46,706 nucleotides of DNA from Lentisphaeria bacterium (GTDB lineage Bacteria > Verrucomicrobiota > Lentisphaeria > Victivallales > Victivallaceae), in NCBI GenBank assembly GCA_017443585.1, contig JAFSYV010000207.1, positions 1-46,706 of the forward strand. Direction: 5' to 3'. Positions 18,965 through 26,455 of this stretch are shown in pieces; position 1 is the stretch's first letter, and each line of letters opens with the position of its first letter. The notes under the pieces are model-generated. The model had not been told where the DNA came from and did no database searches. It was given only the letters and a program-made list of their open reading frames with translations. The translations under genes were made by a program, and so were the position numbers.

Positions 18965-19033
18965 ATATGTCAGACATATTCGGGAAAATTCGGCCCGCGG
19001 GCCGCGGAAACGATCACAAAGGGGAAAAGGAAA

Positions 19034-19930
19034 ATGAAAAAAGCGATCTCCGCAACGGTAACGCCTCTTCTCGAGGACGGCTCTCTGGACAAAACAGGTC
19101 TGCAGAAGATCTTCGAACGGAACATCCGCCACGGACTGGATGGGATCTTCATCCTCGGTTCCATGGGCGAGTGGGGGAGCTTCTCCGACGGTTTCAAGGA
19201 GGAATTCGTGGCCGAATCCGCCCGGATCACCGCCGGGAAGATCGATCTGCTCGTGGGCGTCAACGCCACGAGCCTGCCTCTGTCGCTGGAAAACATGAAG
19301 CGGTACAGCAAGTACAAGTTCGACAGCTACGTCTTCATGCTCCCGGCGCGGACCTCTTCGCTGGATCCCGTCAGATCCGTGCTCACCGTCCTCGACAAGG
19401 CGGACCGGCCGGTCTTCTTCTACTACTGCCCGCCCAACAACACCGTCAACTTCTCGCTCAAGGATTTCGACACCATCATGGCCCATCCCAACCTGAAGGG
19501 CATCAAGAACTCCTCTTCCAACATGTGGCTCCGGCGGGAACTGCTGCTGCTCAAGCGCGACAAGGGGTACAAGACGCTCCTCATGGAAGGGCAGGAGTGG
19601 GCCGTGGACGAGGCCCTCATGGCCGGCATGGACGGCATGGTCTGCGGCATGGGGGCGCTGTGCTCCAAGCTCATGGTCGCCATCGCCCGCGCGGCGGACC
19701 GCGGGGATTACAAGGAGGCGGTCCGGCTCCAGAACCGCTTCATCGAGATTTTCCACGGCGTCTACGGCATCGACCTCGCCAACGTCTGGAACGGCCAGAA
19801 GTACGCGCTGATGAAACTGGGGCTGTGCGCCTCGGCCTACACCATCGCTCAGGAGATGGATTCCCTCACCCCCGCCGCCATGGCCCGGGTGGAAGAATGC
19901 ATCGCCCGATTCAAGGAGGAGCTGGACTGA
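19034..19930 (+). CDS. DHDPS/N-acetylneuraminate-lyase superfamily aldolase
   Basis: A 298-residue (beta/alpha)8 class I aldolase. Visible are the 2-oxo-acid loop LGSMGEWGS (GxxGE motif, near residue 40), the active-site Tyr in FFYYCPPNN (near 130) and the Schiff-base Lys in KGIKNSSSN (near 157). In true dihydrodipicolinate synthase the loop reads YNVPxRT and its Arg holds the aspartate-semialdehyde carboxylate. Here that position is Asn, so a dapA role is unlikely despite the DAP genes elsewhere in the window; sialic-acid, keto-deoxy-sugar or related substrates are more probable. ATG 19034 has a GG-rich stretch upstream and follows the promoter correctly. It is the first of four tightly packed genes. 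Confidence 0.85.
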   Translation: MKKAISATVTPLLEDGSLDKTGLQKIFERNIRHGLDGIFILGSMGEWGSFSDGFKEEFVAESARITAGKIDLLVGVNATSLPLSLENMKRYSKYKFDSYVFMLPARTSSLDPVRSVLTVLDKADRPVFFYYCPPNNTVNFSLKDFDTIMAHPNLKGIKNSSSNMWLRRELLLLKRDKGYKTLLMEGQEWAVDEALMAGMDGMVCGMGALCSKLMVAIARAADRGDYKEAVRLQNRFIEIFHGVYGIDLANVWNGQKYALMKLGLCASAYTIAQEMDSLTPAAMARVEECIARFKEELD

Positions 19931-19931
19931 A

Positions 19932-20378
19932 ATGCTCCGCTATCAGGAAAACAACGAACTGCACCTGGATTTCCACGGCACCACCAACACCACGTTGAAC
20001 TACATTGCCGACCACTACGGCGTGGAGGCGCTCAAGGGCATCCTGCGGAAAACCGGGCGCGAAGTTTACAAGTCCATCCACGAGAAACTCCAAAAGGGGG
20101 ACGCGTCGGAACTGCTGGAACACCTCAACTGGTTTTACTTCCGGGAAAAGGGGAAGTATCAATTGACCGTGGAGCCGGGGAAGATCGTCCTCGAAGTCTT
20201 CGAGTGCCCCGCCATCCGTCATTTGCGGAAGCTGGGGCTGGAGCCTTCGCCCCACGTCTGCCTGCAGACCAGCGAAGCCAACGCGGGGATGTGCGAAGAT
20301 TCCCCCTGGCGCTCCGAAGTTCAAGTTTTGGGCGAGGGCCACTGCATCCAGACCTTCACGAAAGAGGAAGGCAAATGA
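19932..20378 (+). CDS. Small protein, possibly ATC-hydrolase-like (paralog 1)
   Basis: A 148-residue soluble protein starting 1 nt after the lyase stop. The N-terminal helical half (GTTNTTLNYIADHYG, GVEALKGILRKTGREVYKSI) is followed by a half with FECPAIRHLRKLG, then CLQTS, MCEDSPWRSEVQVLGEGHC and a final TFTKE strand. The spacing of CP, C and GxGHC with acidic residues weakly recalls the L-2-amino-thiazoline-4-carboxylate hydrolase family. I am not certain of this. It shares the CP(A/S)(I/L) segment with the next two genes, so all three are probably distant paralogs. Its stop overlaps the next start as ATGA. Confidence 0.7.
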   Translation: MLRYQENNELHLDFHGTTNTTLNYIADHYGVEALKGILRKTGREVYKSIHEKLQKGDASELLEHLNWFYFREKGKYQLTVEPGKIVLEVFECPAIRHLRKLGLEPSPHVCLQTSEANAGMCEDSPWRSEVQVLGEGHCIQTFTKEEGK

Positions 20379-20911
20379 TCCCCAGCGACCACTTCGTGCG
20401 CTTCTACAACGAAGTGTTCAAGTTTCTGGATGAGCGGGACGGCCTGCAGCCCTACTACGAGGAGATCAGCCGCCATCAGGAGCTGCACTGTCTGGAGCAG
20501 TTCCGGAGCAAGGGGCTTCAGGGCGTGTACGAATACTACCGGAAGATCCGGGTCGAGGAAAACTGCGTCCTCGACATCACCATGGAAAAGGACCGGATGG
20601 TGAGTTCCATGGAAGTCTGCCCCAGCCTTTCCAAGGTGCTGGACTGCGACGCGGAGCCCTGCGTCAAGTACTGCGAGCACTGCGCGGGGTGGTCCATGCC
20701 GCTCTACACCAAATGCGGCATCTACTACGTGCAGAACATGGTGGATCCCCTGATCCCCCGGTGCGCCTCGGTCCGGACCGAGGACCGGGAGGTCGCGCTC
20801 CGGGCGAAGCGGGAATTTCTGGATTCGGGCGTGCCGCCGGAAATGATCCACACCAATCTGGACCGGTGGGAAGAGGTGGAAAAAAACAAGGAAAAGAGGC
20901 GGAAAAGATGA
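20375..20911 (+). CDS. Cysteine-rich small protein (paralog 2)
   Basis: A 178-residue protein of unknown function without signal peptide or membrane segment. It carries HCLE (near 38), VEENC (near 63) and the dense segment CPSLSKVLDCDAEPCVKYC followed by EHCAGW (about 81-104), then TKCG and PRC. The C-x4-C-x3-C-x2-C spacing suggests a bound metal or iron-sulfur cluster, or a redox thiol site. The C-terminus is highly charged (EEVEKNKEKRRKR). It overlaps the gene before and the gene after by 4 nt, so translation is coupled. Its first 21 residues are identical to those of the following paralog. Confidence 0.75.
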   Translation: MIPSDHFVRFYNEVFKFLDERDGLQPYYEEISRHQELHCLEQFRSKGLQGVYEYYRKIRVEENCVLDITMEKDRMVSSMEVCPSLSKVLDCDAEPCVKYCEHCAGWSMPLYTKCGIYYVQNMVDPLIPRCASVRTEDREVALRAKREFLDSGVPPEMIHTNLDRWEEVEKNKEKRRKR

Positions 20912-21435
20912 TACCCAGCGACCATTTCGTGCGTTTTTACAACGAAGTCTTCAAATTTCTGGACGAACGGGGCGGCTTGCGGCCCTACTACGACGAGATC
21001 AGCCGTCATCAGGAGTTCCACTGCCTGGAAAACTTCCGGAAGAACGGGCTCCGGGGCATGTACGAGTATTGGGAGCACATCCGGGTCGAGGAAAACTGCG
21101 AAGTGACGCAGGAGCTGCTCCCCGACCAGCTGTGTTTTCATATGACCCGCTGCCCCAGTCTTTCCAAGGTGCTGGACTGCGACGCGGAGCCCTGCCGGAA
21201 GTACTGCGAACACTGCGCGGGCTGGGTGCTGCCGCTCCTCACCAAGTGCGGCTATTACTGCGTGGAAAACATCGTCGGGCGCACGGTGCCCGAGTGCTGG
21301 ATGTTCATCACGCCGGACCGGAAGGTGGCCGAAGAGCTCTTCCGTCAGCACAAGGCCATGGAAAAGGAGCCGGGCACGGTCCTTTCCAACCTCGACCGGG
21401 GGGAAGAGATCGAGCGCAACCGGAACCATGCCTGA
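20908..21435 (+). CDS. Cysteine-rich small protein (paralog 3)
   Basis: A 175-residue paralog of the preceding gene. The N-terminal 21 residues are identical, and HCLE, VEENC, RCPSLSKVLDCDAEPC and KYCEHCAGW are kept, while the rest has diverged (for example TKCGYYC, PECWM). Over the identical 21 codons the two genes differ at 8 synonymous positions and at no replacement position, so the N-terminus is held by selection and is not a copy made yesterday. It is the last gene of the operon; a long hairpin follows 57 nt downstream. Function unknown. Confidence 0.75.
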   Translation: MIPSDHFVRFYNEVFKFLDERGGLRPYYDEISRHQEFHCLENFRKNGLRGMYEYWEHIRVEENCEVTQELLPDQLCFHMTRCPSLSKVLDCDAEPCRKYCEHCAGWVLPLLTKCGYYCVENIVGRTVPECWMFITPDRKVAEELFRQHKAMEKEPGTVLSNLDRGEEIERNRNHA

Positions 21436-21492
21436 CGCCCCTTACCGCTCTGCCAAAGGAGACCAAAAAGGTTTGGAAAAAAGGGATGGGGT

Positions 21493-21544
21493 CCGGGGAA
21501 GGGGAAAAAAACTTTCCTCAAAAGGTTTTTTCCCTCTTCCCCGG
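21493..21544 (+). terminator. Long hairpin, probable terminator of the lyase operon
   Basis: CCGGGGAAG then GGGAAAAAA (21493-21510) pairs with TTTTTTCCC and CTTCCCCGG (21526-21544), 18 bp with a single bulged T, plus an inner CTTT/AAAG. The hairpin contains its own A and U tracts. A further T7 run lies about 15 nt downstream. Confidence 0.7.
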
Positions 21545-21588
21545 TTCCCTTCACATTCTTTTTTTCACCCTTGAGGGGGGCAAAGGGC

Positions 21589-21617
21589 TTGCTTTTCGCT
21601 CTCGGCGGCGTTATATT
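21589..21617 (+). promoter_or_regulatory. Promoter of the isomerase/oxidoreductase operon
   Basis: TTGCTT (21589-21594), 17 bp, TATATT (21612-21617) followed by AAG. The leader is about 63 nt and ends in a strong SD. Confidence 0.7.
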
Positions 21618-21686
21618 AAGGGCAGGCGTCGGGATCGGCGTTCCGGCGCGAGACCAATTTTCAGCGTGAAACAAGGAGGTTCCGTC

Positions 21687-22487
21687 ATGCTCAAGCCGTT
21701 GTCCGTTCAGCTCTACTCTCTGCGGGAATATGCCAAGACCGATTTCGTTCAAGTTCTGAAGAAGGTCGCCGCCATCGGCTACAAGGCCGTGGAACCGGCG
21801 GGATTCTTCGATCTGACGCCGGCGGAGTTCAAGAAGATCATCGACGATCTGGGGCTGGAGATCCACTCCTCGCACCGTCCCTGGGCGCACACGGTGGCCG
21901 AGGTTCCCGAGATCGTGGATACGCTGGGTGTGCTGGGCCTCGACAACTGCGTCTGCGGCTACGGCCCGGATGATTTCAAGGATCTGGACGCCATCAAGCG
22001 GACCGCGGACAACTCCAACGCGCTCATCGACGCCTTCGCCAGGCAGGGGATCACCCTCTTCCAGCACAACCACTACTGGGAGTTCGCCCGGCTCGACGGC
22101 AGGATCAAATATGAGATCTACGACGAACTCTGCCCCCGGATGCTCTATCAGATCGACTGCTTCTGGAGCACCAACAAGGGGGTCGAGGATCCGGTGGAAA
22201 TGCTGAAGAAGTTCGCTTCCAAGACCATCTTCCTCCACATGAAGGACGGCGTCTGCAAGCAGCAGGCGAAGAACGCCGGGATGAAGGACGGGCTCCTCGA
22301 TATGAAGGTGGATCTGCTGCCCTTGGGTACTGGAACTCTGCCCATCCCCGAACTGGTCCGGAACACGCCCGAGCAGGTCAAGAGCATCATCGTCGAGCTG
22401 GACTACTCCGAAGTGGAGATGTGGAAAGCCATCGAAGAGAGCTACAAGTACATGACCTCCAACGGTCTGGCTCTGGGCAACAAGTAA
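21687..22487 (+). CDS. Sugar phosphate isomerase/epimerase-family TIM barrel protein
   Basis: A 266-residue AP-endonuclease-2-fold protein (xylose isomerase-like TIM barrel). Marks are the first strand SVQLYSLRE, KAVEPAGFF, IHSSHRPW, LFQHNHYWEF, YQIDCFWSTNKGVEDP, TIFLHMKDG and IIVELDYSE. The Glu, Asp and His residues in the last four segments fit the metal-binding set of sugar epimerases such as inosose dehydratase and 3-dehydroshikimate dehydratase relatives. The start has a perfect SD AAGGAGGT (21673-21680), 6 nt before the ATG. Followed by an oxidoreductase gene, it probably acts on an oxidised sugar in the same pathway; the substrate is unknown. Confidence 0.85.
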   Translation: MLKPLSVQLYSLREYAKTDFVQVLKKVAAIGYKAVEPAGFFDLTPAEFKKIIDDLGLEIHSSHRPWAHTVAEVPEIVDTLGVLGLDNCVCGYGPDDFKDLDAIKRTADNSNALIDAFARQGITLFQHNHYWEFARLDGRIKYEIYDELCPRMLYQIDCFWSTNKGVEDPVEMLKKFASKTIFLHMKDGVCKQQAKNAGMKDGLLDMKVDLLPLGTGTLPIPELVRNTPEQVKSIIVELDYSEVEMWKAIEESYKYMTSNGLALGNK

Positions 22488-22524
22488 CGGTTCAATTTTC
22501 CGAAAGCACATAAGGACATCAGAA

Positions 22525-23751
22525 ATGGCTAAGGCAGTCAAGAAAGCCGCCGCACCGGTCAAGAAGGCCGCGGCGAAGCGTACCGCAGCGAAGAAGGCTC
22601 CTTTGGGGATCGTGCAGCCCAAGAAGTTCCGCAAGATCAAGGTGGGGCTCATCGGCTGCGGCATGATTTCCGATTGGTATCTCAAGGCGGCGGGGAAATT
22701 CCATGTCATCGACATCGTGGCCTGCGCGGACATCATTCCCGAGCGGGCGAAGCAGAAGGAAGAGCTTTACGGCTGCAAGGCCATGAGCAACGCCGAACTG
22801 CTGGCCCGCAAGGACATTGAGATCGTCCTCAACCTGACGCCGCCGCAGGTCCACTCCGAGATCGCCCTCGACTCGCTCCACGCGGGCAAACACGCCTACA
22901 GCGAAAAGCCCTTCGGCGTGGACGCCGCCGACGCGGCCAAGGTCATGAAGCTGGCCAAAGAGACGGGGCTCCGGGTGGGCTGCGCGCCGGACACCTTTTT
23001 GGGCGGCGGGCTCCAGACCTGCCGGAAGCTCATCGACGACGGCTGGATCGGCAAGCCCATTTCCGCCACGGCCTTCGTCATGGGCCGGGGGCCGGAAAAG
23101 TGGGGCCAGGCGCCCTTCTTCTACGACTACGGCGCGGGTCCCATGCTGGACATGGGGCCCTATTACATCACGGCGCTGGTCAACTTCTTCGGCCCGGCGA
23201 AGAGCGTGGTGGCCATGACCGTCAAGGGCTCCGAAGTCCGCACTTTCGGTGAGGAAGTGGGCGAGACCTACAAGAAGATCTACAAGCCCTTCGACCGCTA
23301 TCCCGTGAACGTGACGACTCACCTGACGGGCGTGGTAGAGTTCTGCAACGGCGTGCTGGCCACGGTGACGGCGAGCTATGAGTGCTACGCCAACACCCAT
23401 CCCCGGATCGAGGTCTACGGCGATCAGGGGACGCTCCTTGCGCCCGACCCCAACACCTTCGACGGTCCGGTGAAGGTCTACCGCCGGGGCATCAAACAGT
23501 GGCAGGAGGCTCCCCTTTCCCACATCTACACCGAACCCAGCCGTTCCATCGGCGTGGCGGATCTGGCCGTATCGCTCCAGCGGGGCGTGCCGCACCGCTG
23601 CTCGGGCGAACTGGCCAACCACGTCCTCGAGATCCTGCTGGCCTTCGACAAGTCCAGCTCCCTCGGCCGCAAGGTGGAACTCGAAACCACCTGCAAGCGG
23701 CCCGAACCCCTGCCCATGGGGCTCGAACCGGGCGAACTGGTGAAGCTCTGA
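22525..23751 (+). CDS. Gfo/Idh/MocA oxidoreductase with a lysine/alanine-rich N-terminal tail
   Basis: A 408-residue NAD(P)-dependent sugar dehydrogenase-type enzyme. The Rossmann part starts near residue 37 (IKVGLIGCGMISDWYL), with the conserved EKP motif in YSEKPFGV (near 130) and the second domain from about 155 (GCAPDTFLGGG, GPMLDMGPYYITALVNFFGP). The usual His of the D-x-x-x-H active-site pair is Tyr here. Before the enzyme lies a 28-residue tail, MAKAVKKAAAPVKKAAAKR and onward, with 8 Lys and 12 Ala, resembling histone H1 or bacterial Hc1-like tails. The start is firm: SD AAGGA (22512-22516) lies 8 nt upstream. It probably works with the upstream isomerase in sugar catabolism. Confidence 0.88.
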   Translation: MAKAVKKAAAPVKKAAAKRTAAKKAPLGIVQPKKFRKIKVGLIGCGMISDWYLKAAGKFHVIDIVACADIIPERAKQKEELYGCKAMSNAELLARKDIEIVLNLTPPQVHSEIALDSLHAGKHAYSEKPFGVDAADAAKVMKLAKETGLRVGCAPDTFLGGGLQTCRKLIDDGWIGKPISATAFVMGRGPEKWGQAPFFYDYGAGPMLDMGPYYITALVNFFGPAKSVVAMTVKGSEVRTFGEEVGETYKKIYKPFDRYPVNVTTHLTGVVEFCNGVLATVTASYECYANTHPRIEVYGDQGTLLAPDPNTFDGPVKVYRRGIKQWQEAPLSHIYTEPSRSIGVADLAVSLQRGVPHRCSGELANHVLEILLAFDKSSSLGRKVELETTCKRPEPLPMGLEPGELVKL

Positions 23752-23777
23752 ATTCCGTTTTTCACGAGGAAGAAAAA

Positions 23778-24104
23778 ATGATTGTCGTCAACACCGAAAC
23801 GATTCCCGGCATGAAGATCGTGGAGCTCAAGGGACTGGTCCAGGGCAACACCGTGCGGGCGAAAAACGTGGGCCGGGACATCGCGGCCTCGTTCAAGAAT
23901 CTGGTGGGCGGTGAGCTCAAGGGCTACACCGAACTCTTGGTGGAGTCCCGCCGCGAGGCGGTGGCCCGGATGATCGCCCAGGCCGAGGAATTGCAGGCCA
24001 ACGCCATCGTCAACGTCCGTTTCGCCACCAGCAGCATCACCGCGGGAGCCGCCGAGCTTTACGCCTACGGCACCGCCGTGATCGCCGTTCCGGCGGAGGG
24101 CTGA
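23778..24104 (+). CDS. YbjQ/UPF0145 heavy-metal-binding-domain family protein
   Basis: A 108-residue single-domain protein: MIVVNTETIPGMKIVELKGLV, then GNTVRAKNVGRDIAASFKNLVGGELKGYTELL, a central helix with REAVARMIAQAEELQANAIVNVRF, and a terminal strand AELYAYGTAVI. This is the complete YbjQ fold, a pentameric beta/alpha protein of unknown cellular role. SD GAGGAAG lies 7 nt before the ATG. It sits 26 nt after the oxidoreductase and 2 nt before a second YbjQ protein, so it is likely in the same operon. Confidence 0.88.
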   Translation: MIVVNTETIPGMKIVELKGLVQGNTVRAKNVGRDIAASFKNLVGGELKGYTELLVESRREAVARMIAQAEELQANAIVNVRFATSSITAGAAELYAYGTAVIAVPAEG

Positions 24105-24106
24105 TC

Positions 24107-24628
24107 ATGGGCGCCGAAGAAGCTGCGGCGGCCGAAGATGTCATGCCGCTCGTCAGACTCCTCATCGTACTGTTCTTTTATGTAGGACTGCCCCTGCTGC
24201 TCCTGGGAGGCTCGTGGCTGATCCATCATCTGATCCTTTCCTCGCGCCGCAAATACCTGACGATGCAGGAGGCCTATTTCAGGGAACGGATCCCGATGAC
24301 GAACCTGAAACAGTTTCCCGCAGCGGGCTGTTCCGCTCCGGCCCTCGTGACGGGATCCGCCGTCATCGCCAACAACTATTTCGTTTCCTTCGCTTCCGCA
24401 TTCAAGCATATCTTCGGCGGTGAGCTCAGAGGCTACACGGGGATGTGCTCCGATGCCCGGCGCCTGGCGCTGGTGCGGATGCTTCAGGAGGCGGAACAGC
24501 TTGGGGCCGACGGGGTCTGCAACGTCCGTTTCGAGACGGCCACGATCGTTTCGGCCAACAATCAGAAGCAGTCCGGCGGCGTGGAACTCATCGCCTACGG
24601 AACGGCCTTCAAAAAGAACCGTCCGTGA
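24107..24628 (+). CDS. Membrane-anchored YbjQ-family protein
   Basis: A 173-residue paralog of the preceding gene with an added membrane anchor. A hydrophobic segment (about 17-42, LIVLFFYVGLPLLLLGG) precedes a YbjQ domain (about 75-170) that keeps FGGELRGYTGM, ARRLALVRMLQEAEQLGADGVCNVRFET and ELIAYGTA. The two domains align along their length, showing duplication of a soluble unit and gain of a membrane anchor. SD GGAGGG precedes the ATG. Its stop overlaps the start of the PrsW-like gene (TGATG). Confidence 0.82.
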   Translation: MGAEEAAAAEDVMPLVRLLIVLFFYVGLPLLLLGGSWLIHHLILSSRRKYLTMQEAYFRERIPMTNLKQFPAAGCSAPALVTGSAVIANNYFVSFASAFKHIFGGELRGYTGMCSDARRLALVRMLQEAEQLGADGVCNVRFETATIVSANNQKQSGGVELIAYGTAFKKNRP

Positions 24629-25374
24629 TGGACCGGAAAAAGCTCTTCTCGGTGGAAGACGAGGTGGCGCTTCACCCCGAAAAGGTGAAGCCCGCCTCGC
24701 AGCATGAAGAGCTGCCGGAAGCCCCGGCGGAGGAAAAGAAAAGCTCCCCGGATTCGTGTTATTATGCCTCGACCGCCTTCGAACCGGGGGTGGGAGATGG
24801 GACTTCCTCCGAATACCGGGAACTGCTCCGCCGGGAGCAGGCCCGATATCCTGCCCGGCAGCTCCCGCTCCTCTCGGCGTTGAGCGGCATCGCGGGCGGG
24901 ATCTTCGCCATTCCCGCCATCCTTCTGAACGGGAACTCCTCCTGGATCGATTTTCTCGTCATCGTTTTTCTGGCGCCTTTCGCCGAGGAGACGCTGAAGC
25001 AGTCGGGGGCGGTCTTCCAGCTGGAAAAGATGCGGGGATCGCTCCGGTACGCCTGGCAGTTCTTCCTCTCGGGAGTGCTGGGCGGCGCGGTCTTCAGCGT
25101 GCTCGAAAATCTCACCTACCAGTACGTTTATCTGGCCAAGCTCCCGCCGGAAAAACTCGCTTCGGTCATGACCTTCCGCTGGACCGTCTGTACGCTCATG
25201 CACATCCTCACCCCGGTCGTTTCGTCCATGGGGCTGTGCCGGGTGTGGCAGGACAGTCTGGAAAAGGAACGGCCCTGCCGCCTGGCGGACGCCTTCCCCT
25301 GGTTCGCCGCCGCGACCTTCATCCACGGGCTCTACAATTTTTCCATGCTGCTGCTGGATCCCTTCAGGGGATGA
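24628..25374 (+). CDS. PrsW-family intramembrane glutamic-type protease
   Basis: A 248-residue protein with a roughly 80-residue acidic cytoplasmic N-terminus and five or so hydrophobic segments. PrsW hallmarks are present: LAPFAEETLKQ (EExxK/Q), FSVLENLTYQY (FxxxEN), MHILTP and IHGLYNF (histidines). In Bacillus, PrsW performs site-1 cleavage of the anti-sigma factor RsiW, but family members act on other substrates. Translational coupling to a membrane-anchored YbjQ protein suggests that the two share a membrane process. No sigma or anti-sigma pair is nearby, so the substrate is open. Confidence 0.82.
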   Translation: MDRKKLFSVEDEVALHPEKVKPASQHEELPEAPAEEKKSSPDSCYYASTAFEPGVGDGTSSEYRELLRREQARYPARQLPLLSALSGIAGGIFAIPAILLNGNSSWIDFLVIVFLAPFAEETLKQSGAVFQLEKMRGSLRYAWQFFLSGVLGGAVFSVLENLTYQYVYLAKLPPEKLASVMTFRWTVCTLMHILTPVVSSMGLCRVWQDSLEKERPCRLADAFPWFAAATFIHGLYNFSMLLLDPFRG

Positions 25375-25409
25375 TCTCCCGCGCTTCGGGTGAGCATGGC
25401 GGACGCGGT

Positions 25410-26330
25410 CTATTTTTCCCTTCGGGCGGTATTTTCCGCGTGACGCACGGCGGAAGCGAAAAGAGCTCCGGAAAGGTTGTGCCAGATGCTGAAGATCGCG
25501 CCGGGGAGCGCCGAGGCGGCGCCGAAAAATTGCTGGGAAAGCGCCGCCGCGAGACCCGAGTTCTGCATCCCGACCTCGATGGCGATGGTGATGGCGGTCT
25601 TTTGGTCGCATTTGAGCAGCCGGGCGCAGCCGTAGCCCGCAGCGAGGCCGAGAACGTTGTGCAGAATCACTGCGGCGATGACCAGCGCGCCGCACTGGCG
25701 CATCCGGTCCGCGTTCAATGCGACGACGATCCCGATGACGAGGAGTATCACCGTCACTGAAACGGCGGGACAGATCCATGCCGGAAGTTTCTTCCGGCGG
25801 AAGACCCACGTGTTCAGCGCCAGTCCCAGGCTCACCGGCAGCGCGACCACGAAAAGAATGCTTTGGAACATGGCCCACGCGGGGACCTGCACCGTCTGAC
25901 CGAGATACAGCGACGACAAAAGCGGCGTGAGGACGATTCCCGCCGCCGTGGAGCAGGCGGTCATGGTGATGGAAAGGGCCACGTCGCCCCCCGCCAGATA
26001 GGCGATCACGTTGGAGGCCGTGCCTCCGGCGACGGTCCCCACCATCACGAGGCCGATGAACTGTTCCCGCGGCAGCGCCAGCGCGTGACCGACCCCCGCC
26101 GCCAGCAGAGGCATCAGCAGGAATTGAAGCGCCATGCCCGTGAGGACCGCCTTGGGACGTTTCACCGCCGTCGCGAAATCCGCCGGGGAGAGGGTGGTCC
26201 CCATGCCCAGCATGATGACCCCGAGGAGCGGCACGACGAGCCCGCTCAGGGGCGTGAACCACTGCGGCCGCAGACAGGCGAGAAGCGATATCAGCACTGC
26301 CGCGAAAGGAAAGAATCTGACGATCAGCAT
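25410..26330 (-). CDS. Bile acid:sodium symporter (BASS)-family transporter
   Basis: A 306-residue polytopic membrane protein with about nine or ten hydrophobic segments. Family motifs: GMGTTLSPADF, the sodium-site region GTVAGGTASNVIAYLAGGDVALSITMT and the second EVGMQNSGLAAAL. Members import organic acids with sodium (bile acids, pantothenate, pyruvate-type compounds); the substrate here is unknown. It converges on the PrsW-like gene (35 nt apart) and diverges from yigZ. An SD (GGAG) lies about 9 nt before the ATG. Monocistronic with its own promoter. Confidence 0.9.
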   Translation of the reverse strand: MLIVRFFPFAAVLISLLACLRPQWFTPLSGLVVPLLGVIMLGMGTTLSPADFATAVKRPKAVLTGMALQFLLMPLLAAGVGHALALPREQFIGLVMVGTVAGGTASNVIAYLAGGDVALSITMTACSTAAGIVLTPLLSSLYLGQTVQVPAWAMFQSILFVVALPVSLGLALNTWVFRRKKLPAWICPAVSVTVILLVIGIVVALNADRMRQCGALVIAAVILHNVLGLAAGYGCARLLKCDQKTAITIAIEVGMQNSGLAAALSQQFFGAASALPGAIFSIWHNLSGALFASAVRHAENTARREK

Positions 26331-26357
26331 TGTTTCAACTCCGAATGACGTTCGCCT

Positions 26358-26386
26358 AATATAGCACGACTTCCGCGAAATGTAAA
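26358..26386 (-). promoter_or_regulatory. Promoter of the BASS transporter gene
   Basis: On the minus strand TTTACA (26381-26386), 17 bp, TATATT (26358-26363). The leader is about 20 nt. Confidence 0.72.
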
Positions 26387-26420
26387 TGGCTCCCGCCGGA
26401 TTTTCCCCATGGTTTCCGGG

Positions 26421-26449
26421 TTGACAAAAGGAGGGCCGGCACCTATATT
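26421..26449 (+). promoter_or_regulatory. Promoter of the yigZ-like gene
   Basis: TTGACA (26421-26426), 17 bp, TATATT (26444-26449). The next base is the first A of an ATG, and a second in-frame ATG at 26456 coincides with the expected transcription start. Confidence 0.8.
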
Positions 26450-26455
26450 ATGTCC

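Noticed and set aside
19034..19930. Calling this gene dapA
   Set aside because: The substrate-binding Arg of DHDPS is missing and the neighbours are not lysine genes.
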